Shown one piece after another: positions 23,823 to 33,162 of a stretch of 64,000 bases of DNA (position 1 is its first letter; the number at the start of each line of letters is the position of its first letter). Origin of the DNA: Desulforamulus reducens MI-1. Lineage in GTDB: Bacteria; Bacillota; Desulfotomaculia; Desulfotomaculales; Desulfotomaculaceae. The notes below the pieces were generated by a model. That model did no database searches. It was not told where the DNA came from and saw nothing but the letters and a program-made list of their open reading frames with translations. Both the position numbers and the translations under genes were made by a program. The stretch is taken from positions 902,332 to 966,331 of the forward strand of contig NC_009253.1 in assembly GCF_000016165.1 (NCBI RefSeq), written 5' to 3'.

Positions 23823-25340
23823 CTAACGCATCTTTAAATCGTAGGGTGTTTGCTTAAATGTAATCCCTAATTCACGTAGGCGAGCTTCACCTAAACGTGT
23901 AGCTTCACCAAATATAACTTTCTCACCATCATAGGGAGGTAGAATAGCTAAAAGTTTGTTAGTTAGTACGTTACCACCATTGGGACGTTTATCTCCAAGT
24001 ATGCCGTTGTATAGAAGATAATAAGCTACATTATTATGAATTCCTAGAAGTGGTAAATCAGCCTGCCCTTGATAAGGTATTTTAGTTTCAGTGAACCATA
24101 TATGGGCGGCAAGGGCCTGGAACTTAACAGAAGAGTTCAAATGGCCATCACTGTCAAAGACTGGCTCACCGAGGCGGTAAAAACGGAAACCGCCACCACC
24201 TTGCCAATCTACAGGATTAGAAATACCCCCTTGTTCTCCCTCTACTACTTTTTGGAGTCGAGGTACTACGTGCGTGACTGCTTGTTCTCCCATTTCCACG
24301 CCAATATATCGCCGCCCCATTTTGTGAGCAACAGCTGCAGTAGTTCCAGATCCTAAAAATGAATCCATTATAAGATCCCCAGGGTTTGTTGCGATGTGAA
24401 TTATTCTTTGAATAAGTCGTTCAGGCTTTGGTGTGTCAAAGGCCTTGATCTTACCAAAAAGTGCATGAATCTCTTTTTTTGCCTCATCTGTATGACCAAC
24501 TTCTTCCGAAGGCCACCATGTCCAGGGGGCTACACCAGGCACTTGCCAGATGTATCTTATGATGTTAGGCTGGCTATTTCCAGTTTTCCCAAAATAAATG
24601 CGGCCTTTTGCAAGCAAGTCTTCATAGGTAGCTTTTGAAATTCCCCAGCATCGTCCTTTTGGTGGCTTATGTACTTTTCCTGTTGGTGTAATTACCTCAT
24701 AGTATTGTTCTGGAGTTGCATGGCCTTCCTGTGCAGTCATTGGAACTGGTCTCCAACGCCCTAATGGATCATTATTTGGATTCCTGTACACCTTTGCTTG
24801 CTTTTCAGTAATCGGAACCATGTTCCTTGTTTTTTTGAATAAATCTGGATTCTTTGCATAAGTAAAAATATATTCATGAACATCGCCAATAGCCTCTCGA
24901 TTTTCACGGGAATAACGTTTTTGCCAAACATTACACGCAATAAATCTCTTTCGACCAAAAATTTCATCCATAATAACCTTTAAATATGCGGCTTCGCTAT
25001 CGTCAATAGACACCCAGATACTGCCGTCTTGACTTAAAAATTCTCTTAGCAATTCCAACCGGGGGTATATCAGTTGTAACCATTGTGAGTGTTCGAGGTT
25101 GTCGTCATAATGTTCAAAGGCTGCTCCTATGTTATACGGCGGGTCAATGTATATACACTTAACTTGACCTGCAAAATAGGGTAACAAGGCCTTGAGAGCC
25201 TCTAAGTTGTCCCCTTGAATTATCATATTTGGTGTATTATCTCCGTAGCTGTATTGCTGATCCTCCTCCAACAGTCTAAAGGGTATTTTATTAGCAATCG
25301 TTAATGTTTTGTCACGATCAAGCCAATGTAATATTGGCAT
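23823..25340 (-). CDS. mod: Type III R-M adenine methyltransferase, Mod subunit
   Basis: About 505 residues. ATG 25340 is chosen because GGAGG lies just before it; the frame opens further to 25379. Beta-class N6-adenine methylase order: the catalytic motif CIYIDPPYNIGAAFEHY first, then PGDLIMDSFLGSGTTAAVAH for S-adenosylmethionine. The variable middle region (about 150-290) probably recognises the target site. It acts with the Res subunit encoded downstream. Target sequence cannot be told from the gene. Confidence 0.9.
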   Translation of the reverse strand: MPILHWLDRDKTLTIANKIPFRLLEEDQQYSYGDNTPNMIIQGDNLEALKALLPYFAGQVKCIYIDPPYNIGAAFEHYDDNLEHSQWLQLIYPRLELLREFLSQDGSIWVSIDDSEAAYLKVIMDEIFGRKRFIACNVWQKRYSRENREAIGDVHEYIFTYAKNPDLFKKTRNMVPITEKQAKVYRNPNNDPLGRWRPVPMTAQEGHATPEQYYEVITPTGKVHKPPKGRCWGISKATYEDLLAKGRIYFGKTGNSQPNIIRYIWQVPGVAPWTWWPSEEVGHTDEAKKEIHALFGKIKAFDTPKPERLIQRIIHIATNPGDLIMDSFLGSGTTAAVAHKMGRRYIGVEMGEQAVTHVVPRLQKVVEGEQGGISNPVDWQGGGGFRFYRLGEPVFDSDGHLNSSVKFQALAAHIWFTETKIPYQGQADLPLLGIHNNVAYYLLYNGILGDKRPNGGNVLTNKLLAILPPYDGEKVIFGEATRLGEARLRELGITFKQTPYDLKMR

Positions 25341-25436
25341 TAAAATTCCTCCAATCACCTTACAGTAGAGTATGGTCATAGTTATTTAGATGAGAAATAA
25401 GTTCTAACGTAATTTGTATTTAACAGTGAATTTCTA

Positions 25437-25475
25437 CGTAAAACTAGTCAGGTAGGTTAATCCTATCCTGGCTAG
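25437..25475 (-). terminator. Probable terminator of the OLD gene
   Basis: CTAGTCAGG (25444-25452) pairs with CCTGGCTAG (25467-25475), with more pairing inside (TAGG/CCTA). Read on the minus strand it is followed by TTTTAC. It lies between the OLD gene and mod. Confidence 0.55.
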
Positions 25476-25494
25476 TTGATTCTGGAGGGGACTT

Positions 25495-25510
25495 GTTTAT
25501 TTAAGTGAAT
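25495..25510. repeat. 16-bp palindrome, degenerate copy P3
   Basis: GTTTATTTAAGTGAAT differs from the consensus at three positions. It lies between the OLD gene stop and the mod start, the same relative place as the perfect copies: just upstream of a minus-strand cargo gene. Confidence 0.5.
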
Positions 25511-25521
25511 AGGGTTGCCAA

Positions 25522-27297
25522 TTAACTAACCTCAAGAGCATTAATTTCAAATATGCTTCTGATAATAGCGGCCCAAACAGGGGGTACGTCATCCCACGAA
25601 GCCCATTTAGAAGTTTCTACAAATGCCCTGTAGGGTTTGTCCGATGTTGGTACTTTGTAATTCAAACAATCCTCTAAACAGTCCTGGAGTGGGAATACCC
25701 TGGATGTATCTCCAACAGCTGCTTCAATATGTTTATTCATTTTTGCCGCACCTTCTGTTTGGCTATCTAAATCATGCATTACAATTGGGTTAATTGAGAG
25801 AGCCTGAAGGTATTTAACTAGAGAAATAATGGCGGCTTTACCCCTTGCCTTTGTAATTTGAAAGGTAGATTTAATTTCCTTCTGGACATCTTCTGGCAAG
25901 AGATTAAGAGTATTCTTAATTGCTATTTGTTCAGAGTCACCCTCTACAATTAGGCATTTCTCCGCAAAGAATACCCTGGAAAGTTCATCGTCAAATGTTT
26001 TTATCATTTTTACATGTTGCTTTTCATCTTCTTCTAGATTCTTGAGGGCTTCCGAAACGCCATAATTAATGGTTGACATGAAGCCATTTTTGTTTAAATA
26101 AACCTTTGTAAGGCTTTGCCATTCCTTTGAAAGATCAATCATCCATGGAGAATGGGTTGTACTAATTATTTGGTTTGACAGACCAAGGCTATAAATTGTG
26201 TCTCGCAACATGTTAGCAGCTGATGGGTGAAGGTAAATTTCTGGCTCTTCAAAGGCAATAATTAAGGGCTTTGTCCTAGTCTCTTTTTTTGCTTTCAATT
26301 TTGCATGATATTTAAGCATTGAGAAGATTGCCGTTCTTATGAGACCAGTACCTTGTCTAGTGGCATCAGTGTTAACATTTGAATACATTTCTACAGAGTA
26401 TTTTGGTTTAAGTATCTCCGTTAGGCCCTGTAAAGAAGGATTTATATGAATGCCACAGTTAGGGAAAACGTCTCCAATTATATTATTAACTTCAGAGCAA
26501 AGAACTTTAATAAGTGATTCATCTGTATCTGGAGACATTTGCTTCTGAAGTTCATTAAGGTTTTCTTGAATATCTTTAGCGAGCTGGTTATCTGCGAGTA
26601 TATCCTCAAAAATATAACCAAGGCACTCACCTAGAAGAGTTTTGTTGCTATCGGCTTTTCCTACGTCATCAGAATTGGCGTAAGAAGGAATATACAATAA
26701 TCTCGGTAGTTTTGAATTCACGTTTGAGGGTGCCCCGCCAGGATTTTTGAACAGTTGTGGTTCTGCTTCCATATCCCATTCAATTGCTCCTTCAATTTTA
26801 AATTCCCATTCATTGGGTAATTTTTTGTTTTCTACTTTTTTTACTCCTAGTGATTCTTGGATTTGTTCCTCGGTTAAGCCAACCCCTAGGAGATCTGTGT
26901 AGGTTTTAACTTTGTCAAATGGTTCTACTATTTGATAAGGATATAAAAAGGTTTCTATGACTGGTTTTGTTGTATTTGAAAGGGTATACGTCTTTTTATA
27001 AAAAAATTGGCCGTTAATTACTCTACCTTTAAATCCTCGGCTATTGGCAGTTTCTGGGTCAATATCACTAAACCAGCCGCATATTTCTATTGTTTGGCAC
27101 CTGTTGCCATCAGGGAGGAGTCTAAAATCATCCGGCTTAATAACATCTTCCTTTAATGAGAGTAATGCATCGATAGCGCGTAAAATTGAGCTTTTCCCGT
27201 AATTATTTGGCCCAATGATAAATGATGCAGGGCTAAGGTTTATTTCAGCATGTTCTACCCTTCTGAAATTTTTAATCTCTACTTTTGATAGTTTCAT
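25522..27297 (-). CDS. OLD-family ATPase with TOPRIM nuclease domain
   Basis: 591 residues. N-terminal ABC-type ATPase: Walker A IGPNNYGKSSILRAI (residues 29-43), signature region TDATRQGTGLIRTA, Walker B LIIAFEEPEIYLHPSA. C-terminal TOPRIM: CLIVEGDSEQIAI (Glu) and NPIVMHDLDSQ (D-x-D). OLD proteins are antiphage nucleases acting alone or with a UvrD-like helicase; no helicase gene is next to it, so this is not a Gabija pair. It starts 26 bp after palindrome P4 and has ACGGAGG before the ATG. It is an isolated defence cassette between palindromes P3 and P4. Confidence 0.85.
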   Translation of the reverse strand: MKLSKVEIKNFRRVEHAEINLSPASFIIGPNNYGKSSILRAIDALLSLKEDVIKPDDFRLLPDGNRCQTIEICGWFSDIDPETANSRGFKGRVINGQFFYKKTYTLSNTTKPVIETFLYPYQIVEPFDKVKTYTDLLGVGLTEEQIQESLGVKKVENKKLPNEWEFKIEGAIEWDMEAEPQLFKNPGGAPSNVNSKLPRLLYIPSYANSDDVGKADSNKTLLGECLGYIFEDILADNQLAKDIQENLNELQKQMSPDTDESLIKVLCSEVNNIIGDVFPNCGIHINPSLQGLTEILKPKYSVEMYSNVNTDATRQGTGLIRTAIFSMLKYHAKLKAKKETRTKPLIIAFEEPEIYLHPSAANMLRDTIYSLGLSNQIISTTHSPWMIDLSKEWQSLTKVYLNKNGFMSTINYGVSEALKNLEEDEKQHVKMIKTFDDELSRVFFAEKCLIVEGDSEQIAIKNTLNLLPEDVQKEIKSTFQITKARGKAAIISLVKYLQALSINPIVMHDLDSQTEGAAKMNKHIEAAVGDTSRVFPLQDCLEDCLNYKVPTSDKPYRAFVETSKWASWDDVPPVWAAIIRSIFEINALEVS

Positions 27298-27322
27298 TAT
27301 TTAACCTCCGTAAACTGTTAAC

Positions 27323-27338
27323 GTTCACTTAAGTGAAA
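27323..27338. repeat. 16-bp palindrome, copy P4
   Basis: GTTCACTTAAGTGAAA, one mismatch. On the minus strand it forms the end of an immA remnant (codons S-L-K-stop lie in it) and it is 26 bp upstream of the OLD gene. Confidence 0.75.
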
Positions 27339-27475
27339 ACAGCTTCTTAAAGCAACTGCCATTTGAGTTCTTGAACTCCTCTGTAACTAAGAAATAATTA
27401 GCCAGCTCTTTGTTTGTTAACTGATAATTATTTATCAATTCTTTAAATTCTTTATCTGGTACCAGGAAATTAACT
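27326..27475 (-). pseudogene. C-terminal remnant of an ImmA/IrrE-like gene
   Basis: Minus-strand translation reads VNFLVPDKEFKELINNYQ, then LTNKELANYFLVTEEFK, very similar to the ends of the other three ImmA-like genes (for example FLIPDEEFKKL, LTNSELASYFKVTEEFI at 38886). The N-terminal part and the metal site are missing; the NERD gene occupies the place. The frame stops inside palindrome P4. Confidence 0.7.
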
Positions 27476-27504
27476 GAAAAAATAACATGGTGTAACCAAA
27501 TCAT

Positions 27505-28326
27505 TTACTCAATTAGATATTTTATAAAATACCCTAGTTCTTTCTTAATGGTTTTTTCAAAATCAAATGGCTCCTGATACTTTAGGATAGTGTTTTCAAT
27601 AGAATCTAAATTTAAGAAGGTATCTACTTTAGATGATGACGATATTTCATAAATTGTCTTTCCTACTTCATCAAGGGTAATTAGCTTAGTTTTATGTGGT
27701 ACTTTTAGGTTTTCTAAACGATACTCTCCTCTTGGATCCGTAAGTACCACTAAGGACCAAACATCTGTAGAAAAACCATTATTATATAATAAACTTTTAA
27801 TGAATTTGCAATGATATTCATTCTGGGCGATTGGACTCCTTGTGTTTACCCATTTCTTAAATTTAAGTGAGTACCATTTTCCATCTTTATCAACATAATA
27901 AGAAGCCCGGTTTTTAATTTCAACACAGATAACTACCTTTGGGAGAATGATTAATGCATCAATTTGTGATTTTTCACCATCTGGTGTGATTAAATCAAGA
28001 TCCGTAAGTCTTTTATGTTTTATATTTAATGAATCTAGTTTATAGAATAACTGTTCTCCTTCCCACCCTTTCTTTTGAGTAGAAATGTATTTTTTAAGGT
28101 GTTTTGCTATATGAAAATGAAACCAACCAAGAGGTAATCCTATAAATGCTAAGGAACTAGTTACAATTAATTCTAGTAAGGAATGGTTACTAGAGAATAA
28201 GAATGAAAGAATAGAAATTGCTCCATAAAAAAGTAATACCACACCTGAGGCCGTAAGGGCTAACCATAGAATTGTTAAAAAAGAAAACTTTTTCAAGTAT
28301 GAATTGCTTATATACTTTTTAAACAT
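27505..28326 (-). CDS. NERD-domain membrane protein
   Basis: 273 residues. Two membrane helices at the N-terminus (about residues 14-45 and 52-75) are followed by a NERD nuclease-related domain: KGWEGEQLFYKL (G-x-x-G-E), LDLITPDGEKSQIDALIILP (Asp) and VVICVEIKNRAS (E-x-K). These are the conserved residues of PD-(D/E)xK-type nucleases. NERD proteins occur in defence islands; the function here is not known. The ATG follows AATGGAGGAATTAA and lies 65 bp from palindrome P5, with an immA remnant on its other side. Confidence 0.75.
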   Translation of the reverse strand: MFKKYISNSYLKKFSFLTILWLALTASGVVLLFYGAISILSFLFSSNHSLLELIVTSSLAFIGLPLGWFHFHIAKHLKKYISTQKKGWEGEQLFYKLDSLNIKHKRLTDLDLITPDGEKSQIDALIILPKVVICVEIKNRASYYVDKDGKWYSLKFKKWVNTRSPIAQNEYHCKFIKSLLYNNGFSTDVWSLVVLTDPRGEYRLENLKVPHKTKLITLDEVGKTIYEISSSSKVDTFLNLDSIENTILKYQEPFDFEKTIKKELGYFIKYLIE

Positions 28327-28390
28327 TTAATTCCTCCATTATTATTTAATATTAAAGATAAAAAATTAACTCCTATTGATGGTTGAAGGC

Positions 28391-28406
28391 GTTCACTTAA
28401 GTGAAC
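28391..28406. repeat. 16-bp palindrome, copy P5
   Basis: GTTCACTTAAGTGAAC, perfect. It overlaps the last codons of the split immA gene (S-L-K-stop) and precedes the NERD gene on the minus strand. Confidence 0.8.
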
Positions 28407-28584
28407 AACAGAGATGTTTCAGTTTTATGAATTCTTTAGTTACTTGAAAATATTTTGCAAGTTGTTTATCTATAAAACCTGCTCCGCACAATTTTTTAAA
28501 TTCCCTGTCTGAAATTAGAAATTTTACCGCCCAAAGCTTGGCTCTCAGTTCATCAATACTCAAATTTATTAAATCAGACAGAGT

Positions 28585-30138
28585 CACTAGCGTTGCATAA
28601 AAACTAATGTATAAATCAAAAGTCAATAAATGGAAAATTGCATTGTATTATTTTGTAATAATTTGGTTGTATACACCAATTACCTTATTTCTCTTTGTGC
28701 TAAAGGAACAACCACTTAAGAGGTAGTCCTTTATCCACATTTTTCAGATCATGTAATTCCTAAGCTATTATCGGGTCGTAAGTTAGATCATCCAGGTGTT
28801 CTGCCTCACCTTGTAGTACCTGTACTAACGTAATGTTGTAGACTTTTTCATGGTCTATACACCGTCGTCCTCTTGAACTTTGGCCTGACTTGAGCTGGAG
28901 TTTTCGTACAAACTCAGAGAATTCTATGTAAAGGCATGTGCTAAGCAACATCTTAATTTTTAGTAACGGACCCTCGTAACCGGTTTTCATTTTAAGCAAT
29001 ATCATTAAACAGTAGGTAATCAGCGCTATCAGTAATTGGTTTTCCACAGCCTGCTGGCTTAGACCATAGAAGTGTTTTACACAGAGATGTTGTTTGATCC
29101 ACTTAAAGAATAATTCGATTTGCCAGCGGTAGCGATATATATAGCTTATTTCCTCGGCACTTAACTCATAGTCATTGGTAATGATAATTACAGGCTTACC
29201 TTCGGTATCCTCTGTTTCTATTAGCCGCAAGGGGTATTGCATCTTGGTTATGCCGTCTTTGCCTAAGATTACCTTTTGGTCTTTTTTGATTAAGCTATCT
29301 GGGTTTGTTGGAAATTCCTCTAATGTTTCAACTATTGCATTACTCTTTAGACGACTAACAAATCTGGTACCGTTATTACAATATTTGTCGAATTTCTTGT
29401 AATCCAGGTAGCCACGGTCAAAAACGTTTAGGGCATCTTCTTCTACAACCAAGGCATCCATTTGTGTTTTGTCAGCAGGTTTGGCCGGTTTAATTATTGC
29501 TTTGTCTGGTAGAACCCCTTGTTCAAACAGTTGGATACGGAGGTGTAATTTAACTCCGCTTTTGGTTTTTCTGAACTCTGCCCATCTATATCGGGAAAGA
29601 CAAAGGCTTATGGTTGAAGAGTCTATCAGATAAATACGACCTAATTCATGCCTTATGGATTTAAAACCGATTTGGGTTCCAAACTGATGGACTATATCAG
29701 AAAACAGAGACTGAATTAATTCAGGAGATAACTCTCTTAATTTACGGGATAACTGTGAAGCACTAATTGAATCTAAACCTACTGCTGATCTAAAATTATC
29801 ATTGTTCAAGCTGTTACTGATATGGCGTAGACCTTTAAGTTGCTCTAACTGTGCATAGGAAATCATTTGAATTAGTTTGACAACGGTTAACTTCTTCGTG
29901 TAAGCATCAACTTCTGATTCTTTGACATTGCTTAAAAATTTTTCATTATAAATTGCTTGAAATAGTTGATTATATGTGGATTTACTGGTATCCTTGTCCA
30001 TGCGTGTTCTCCTTATTTTTGAGATTATGGACAGGACTACCTATTATATCTCAATTATAAGGAGATTTTTTATTTATTCGTAGACAAAATATTCCATTAT
30101 ACTTGACAAAACAAAAATTTTTTTATGCAACACTAGTG
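28585..30138 (-). mobile_element. IS4-family insertion sequence, copy 2
   Basis: 1554 bp with ends CACTAGCGTTGCAT and (inverted) CACTAGTGTTGCAT. A 9-bp target duplication AGACAGAGT flanks it (28576-28584 and 30139-30147). It interrupts the immA-Z gene. Confidence 0.92.
28760..30001 (-). CDS. IS4-family DDE transposase, copy 2
   Basis: 413 residues with YLIDSSTISLC, NVFDRGYLDYKKF and the YRYRWQIELFFKWIKQH signature. Identical in translation to copy 3 at 41413-42654 and slightly different from copy 1. Intact, so it is probably active. The element's left end adds an artificial start (MTFDLYISFYATL) to the interrupted gene beside it; that frame is not a real gene start. Confidence 0.92.
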   Translation of the reverse strand: MDKDTSKSTYNQLFQAIYNEKFLSNVKESEVDAYTKKLTVVKLIQMISYAQLEQLKGLRHISNSLNNDNFRSAVGLDSISASQLSRKLRELSPELIQSLFSDIVHQFGTQIGFKSIRHELGRIYLIDSSTISLCLSRYRWAEFRKTKSGVKLHLRIQLFEQGVLPDKAIIKPAKPADKTQMDALVVEEDALNVFDRGYLDYKKFDKYCNNGTRFVSRLKSNAIVETLEEFPTNPDSLIKKDQKVILGKDGITKMQYPLRLIETEDTEGKPVIIITNDYELSAEEISYIYRYRWQIELFFKWIKQHLCVKHFYGLSQQAVENQLLIALITYCLMILLKMKTGYEGPLLKIKMLLSTCLYIEFSEFVRKLQLKSGQSSRGRRCIDHEKVYNITLVQVLQGEAEHLDDLTYDPIIA

Positions 30139-30308
30139 AGACAGAGTGCTTTCAGGTCTGTTTTTAAACAAAATATTAGATTTAGCACTAGTAAAATGGT
30201 GGCCGATTTCTTCTGCTAAGGTACAGAGAAGTTTAACAGGGTCTGATTTAAGCTCAATGTTTAAAATAATAAAGCTCTCATCCCCTTTTTTTTATAAAGA
30301 CCATTTAT

Positions 30309-32150
30309 CTTAGATACGGAAAGTAAAGTTTAAAAACCCAATAACATCAAGGTCTAATAACCATTTTTTGTTGTAAAAAATTTGACAGAAAAAGAGGGTA
30401 CACCGCCCCTTCTACGGAATTGTTTAGCGTCCAAACAAAACATTCCAAAAGGATGGTGACCCTCTGAAATGATGGTATCACAATTTATTACCACAAATCA
30501 ACTTGAAACTTTGACCCGTCAACAACGACGTGATTTGGAACGTAAATATCAGAAGAAATTACATTCTCTTCAACGCCTGACTAGCAAAAGTGATCTTCCG
30601 ATTAGCTTTGACAATACTTCTGTAACTGCTTATGGAAATTTTGGCATACTAGAGGCGTTTAAGCAAGCCATTGATTTCAAGGGTATGCTTAAAGGGGTTT
30701 CCCTTAAGCGACATCATAACTGTAAATACTCTGATACAGGGTTGTTAGATACAATCATTGATGCCCTTTCCTTGGGATTATTACGGTTTTCTCATATGAA
30801 TGCTCTGCAAACTGACCCTGGATACCAGAAAATTAAAGAAGTAACACAAGTGCCTGACGAAAGCACTTTGCGGAACTTTCTATCTCTTATCTGTGAGCAG
30901 GAGGCATTAAACCAATTGCCTCTGGTGAATCAGGAAATGCTGTCCTTAAAGGCCAAATCCGATCAACCCCGTGAAGTCTGGCTAGATATTGATGACAGTG
31001 TCCTCACTGTTTTTGGGAAACAGGAAGGATCAAAAGTCGGTTACAATCCTCGGTACCACGGGAGGCCTTCCTACAAGGTAAAGGTAGCATTTATCTCTGG
31101 AACTTGCGAACTAGTCAATGCCGGGTTATATAGTGGGAACGTCGCCAGCAATGGCCAATTTATGGAATTCCTTAAAGAGACATTAGAGATCTTAGCTGCC
31201 CAGAATATCCTCGTAAAAGGTATCCGCATAGATAAAGGTTTCTTTGATGAGGATAACTTTGCCTACCTGGAAGAACAGGGCATCGAGTATATTTGTAAGG
31301 CTAAACTCACCAGTAATATGAGAAAGGTCATTAAATACCTTGATGACCAGAACCAGTGGCAGTCTTTGAGCAACCATTATGCTGCAGCAGAAATCACCAT
31401 TCCATTACCTAAATGGTCCAAAGCCCGCAGGTTTGTATTTATCCGTGAAACTCAAGAACCTAAGGCATGCGGCGATCAACTTAACTTTGACCTGAAGACA
31501 TTCGACTACCAGGTGATAATTACTTCTAGTGACGAGCACAACCCAGAGGAGGTATGGCACGAATACAATAAGCGTTGCAATATCGAAAACAAAATTGATG
31601 AACTCAAGGTTGGCTTAGGCTTTGAAAAAATGAGCCAAGCAGAGATGGATCGAAACAAAGCCTTTATGTGGCTCAAAGTATTATCGTATAACCTTCTCAA
31701 CTGGTTTCGCTTGGCCTTATTGGATGGCAAAGACAGCCGTGCTGAAGTGCCCACTATCCGCCGTAAAATACTGAATGTACCTGGGAACATTGTAGGCAAC
31801 AACCGTTACCGCCATATAAAGTTAGCCCCTAATCCCTGGTTGCAAAAGGCATTGAAGAATGCTAAGGAAAAATTACAAGAATTCCTTTGCATACAGGCAT
31901 GGGTTGCCGTAAGTTCAGGTTAAACAAACTCGAGACTAATCGAATTAATCAAATATGATATCACTGATCCAAAAAAGATGGGTCTTATTAACTGCACCCT
32001 AAAATCTAGCTTTTTATTGGAGTATACAGCAGTGATAACGCTTTCCGAGTGATTAGGCATTCAGGCAACATAGCAGCTCAAGCGGTATAACCAAAAATTG
32101 GTTATTTTGGAGCTTTAACTTGGCTCGGAAAGTTACTTTCCGATTTGAAG
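30309..32150 (+). mobile_element. IS1380-family insertion sequence
   Basis: Ends are imperfect inverted repeats, CTTAGATACGGAAAGTAA at 30309 and the inverse CTTCAAATCGGAAAGTAA at 32150, flanked by the 5-bp duplication TTTAT (30304-30308 and 32151-32155). It interrupts immA-Z between the codons for KDKNI and NGLYKK. Length is 1842 bp, with about 230 bp of non-coding DNA after the transposase. Confidence 0.8.
30469..31923 (+). CDS. IS1380-family transposase
   Basis: 484 residues. The first half has SFDNTSVTAYGNFGILEAF and TLRNFLSLICEQEALN; the DDE core is visible as EVWLDIDDSVLTVFGKQEGS (D-D), GIRIDKGFFDEDNFAYLEEQ (Asp), and YNKRCNIENKIDELKVGLG (Glu), the Y-x(n)-E-N-x-I-x-E-L-K pattern of IS1380/IS1380-like enzymes. 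The frame is complete. There is no strong ribosome site before the ATG, which is common for transposases. Confidence 0.88.
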   Translation: MMVSQFITTNQLETLTRQQRRDLERKYQKKLHSLQRLTSKSDLPISFDNTSVTAYGNFGILEAFKQAIDFKGMLKGVSLKRHHNCKYSDTGLLDTIIDALSLGLLRFSHMNALQTDPGYQKIKEVTQVPDESTLRNFLSLICEQEALNQLPLVNQEMLSLKAKSDQPREVWLDIDDSVLTVFGKQEGSKVGYNPRYHGRPSYKVKVAFISGTCELVNAGLYSGNVASNGQFMEFLKETLEILAAQNILVKGIRIDKGFFDEDNFAYLEEQGIEYICKAKLTSNMRKVIKYLDDQNQWQSLSNHYAAAEITIPLPKWSKARRFVFIRETQEPKACGDQLNFDLKTFDYQVIITSSDEHNPEEVWHEYNKRCNIENKIDELKVGLGFEKMSQAEMDRNKAFMWLKVLSYNLLNWFRLALLDGKDSRAEVPTIRRKILNVPGNIVGNNRYRHIKLAPNPWLQKALKNAKEKLQEFLCIQAWVAVSSG

Positions 32151-32372
32151 TTTATGTTTTTATCCTTAAATGGATAGTAGTAAATGTAAATATCTTCATT
32201 TTTTACTAGAGCCAATAAAGCGATTAATCTGCTGTCCAATGTAAAGTCTCTTTTATACACAAAAATACAGTGCTGTAAGAAAATTGAAAAAGGATAAAAA
32301 CTAAGAAAACCACCTGACTGGTGGTTAATGCTCGAATTTTATCTAACAATGTCGTATTGTCTGATAATTGAA

Positions 32373-32408
32373 GAAACTACTAACCTTATATGTAAGGTTA
32401 GTAGTTTC
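32373..32408 (-). terminator. Terminator of the long XRE gene (module 1)
   Basis: GAAACTACTAACCTTA (32373-32388) pairs perfectly with TAAGGTTAGTAGTTTC (32393-32408). The stem start GAAACTACTA is shared with the terminators at 39473 and 43305, so it is part of the repeated module. Confidence 0.7.
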
Positions 32409-32643
32409 TTTATTCTGACTGGTTATTATTGCTTTGGTCTTTTCTCTTTTGCTCCATCGCTGCTTTTATAGCCCTTTGAATGTCTTCAGCCTCTTCTGGA
32501 GTGGGTAGATGAAATAACTGGTCACCTTCGTAGCTGGCTACAAGAACTTCGTCATCTTCGTTAGTTGGTGTTTCTTCTTGGGAAAGGATATCTCTTAAAG
32601 CCTCTAGGATCTGAATTCTTTCTTCTAATGATATAGGCTTACC
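32393..32643. repeat. 251-bp direct repeat of 45755-46005 (shared 3' end of two long XRE genes)
   Basis: The sequence coding for the last 80 or so residues of the long XRE protein and its terminator arm recurs at 45755-46005 with no difference I saw. Similarity ends abruptly after the codons for GKPISLEERIQ; upstream the two genes differ strongly. The sharp edge points to recombination that swaps the regulator core. Confidence 0.8.
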
Positions 32644-33030
32644 AGCAATGGTAATTGCTTCTTTTGAATTAAATAAGTCCAAGACCTCATTGCTTAAAGT
32701 ATTAGATATAGATTGATTGACTAATCTAAATTCAGAAATAATTTTTTTTATAGCTAATAATTGAGAAGAACGAAGATCTCTTAAATCATATATTAATGAT
32801 TTTAAATCATCTGATACTACTCTTAATTGTTTGCATTCTTCTGCAAAAAAATCTGCAAGCTCGATTCCCAAAGAAGTGCAAATTCTCTCCAAAGTATCTA
32901 AGGATGGCTTAGTATTATTTGCTTCAATCTTTGTTATTAATGAGGGATCTACACCTATCATTTTTGCTAATTTTCTTTTACTAATTCCTAATTTTTCACG
33001 AAAAAATGTAACCCGTTTCCCATAATTCAT
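32410..33030 (-). CDS. Long XRE-family regulator, module 1
   Basis: 206 residues. The N-terminal helix-turn-helix is VTFFREKLGISKRKLAKMIG, then VDPSLITKIEANNTKPSLDT. The C-terminal part has a conserved acidic region (EDDEVLVASYEGDQLFHLPT, then PEEAEDIQRAIKAAMEQKRK) shared by all long XRE proteins in the array. It is the probable repressor of the divergent small XRE gene at 33163; the 130-bp spacer holds their promoters and operators. An ImmA-like peptidase gene (now split) follows downstream, as in ImmR-ImmA switches of conjugative elements. Confidence 0.85.
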   Translation of the reverse strand: MNYGKRVTFFREKLGISKRKLAKMIGVDPSLITKIEANNTKPSLDTLERICTSLGIELADFFAEECKQLRVVSDDLKSLIYDLRDLRSSQLLAIKKIISEFRLVNQSISNTLSNEVLDLFNSKEAITIAGKPISLEERIQILEALRDILSQEETPTNEDDEVLVASYEGDQLFHLPTPEEAEDIQRAIKAAMEQKRKDQSNNNQSE

Positions 33031-33118
33031 TATAGAACCTCTTTTGAATTTGATTCAAGGTAAATTATACCTTAAATAAGAAATTTTAAAAATTATTGAA
33101 TTAAAATAAATATTTTTA

Positions 33119-33147
33119 TTGAAATATTGAATTATATGCAATAAAAT
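33119..33147 (+). promoter_or_regulatory. Promoter of small XRE gene, module 1
   Basis: TTGAAA (33119-33124), 17-bp spacer, TAAAAT (33142-33147), followed by GAGGTGG and the start. The spacer and nearby DNA contain AT-rich repeats (ATATTGAAT, TATTGAAA); a palindrome TTGAATTTGATTCAA lies near the long XRE start (about 33043-33057). Confidence 0.6.
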
Positions 33148-33162
33148 AATATTGAGGTGGTG

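Larger units (their letters stand above)
28393..32245 (-). pseudogene. ImmA/IrrE-like metallopeptidase gene, split by two insertion sequences (immA-Z)
   Basis: Three pieces join when the two insertions and their duplications are removed: 32156-32245 (N-terminal, LIALLALVKNEDIYIYYYPF), 30139-30303 (metal site, TLAEEIGHHFTSAKSNILF) and 28393-28584 (ELRAKLWAVKFLISDREF). The join over the IS1380 duplication reads KDKNINGLYKKKG, and over the IS4 duplication PESTLSDLINLS. Even in the rebuilt gene, a -1 shift is needed at the A8 run (30286-30293) after GLYKK. ImmA proteins cleave XRE repressors; here EEIGHH replaces the usual H-E-x-x-H. The start is probably the TTG near 32237. Confidence 0.75.

Noticed and set aside
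25522-27297. Gabija system
   Set aside because: The OLD-type nuclease is present but no UvrD-like helicase gene (GajB) lies beside it; the neighbour is a type III R-M system.
28393-28626. Small gene starting MTFDLYISFYATL (also at 40866-41279)
   Set aside because: The first residues are coded by the end of the IS4 element; the real genes are the interrupted immA-Z and the GVVNTG membrane protein.
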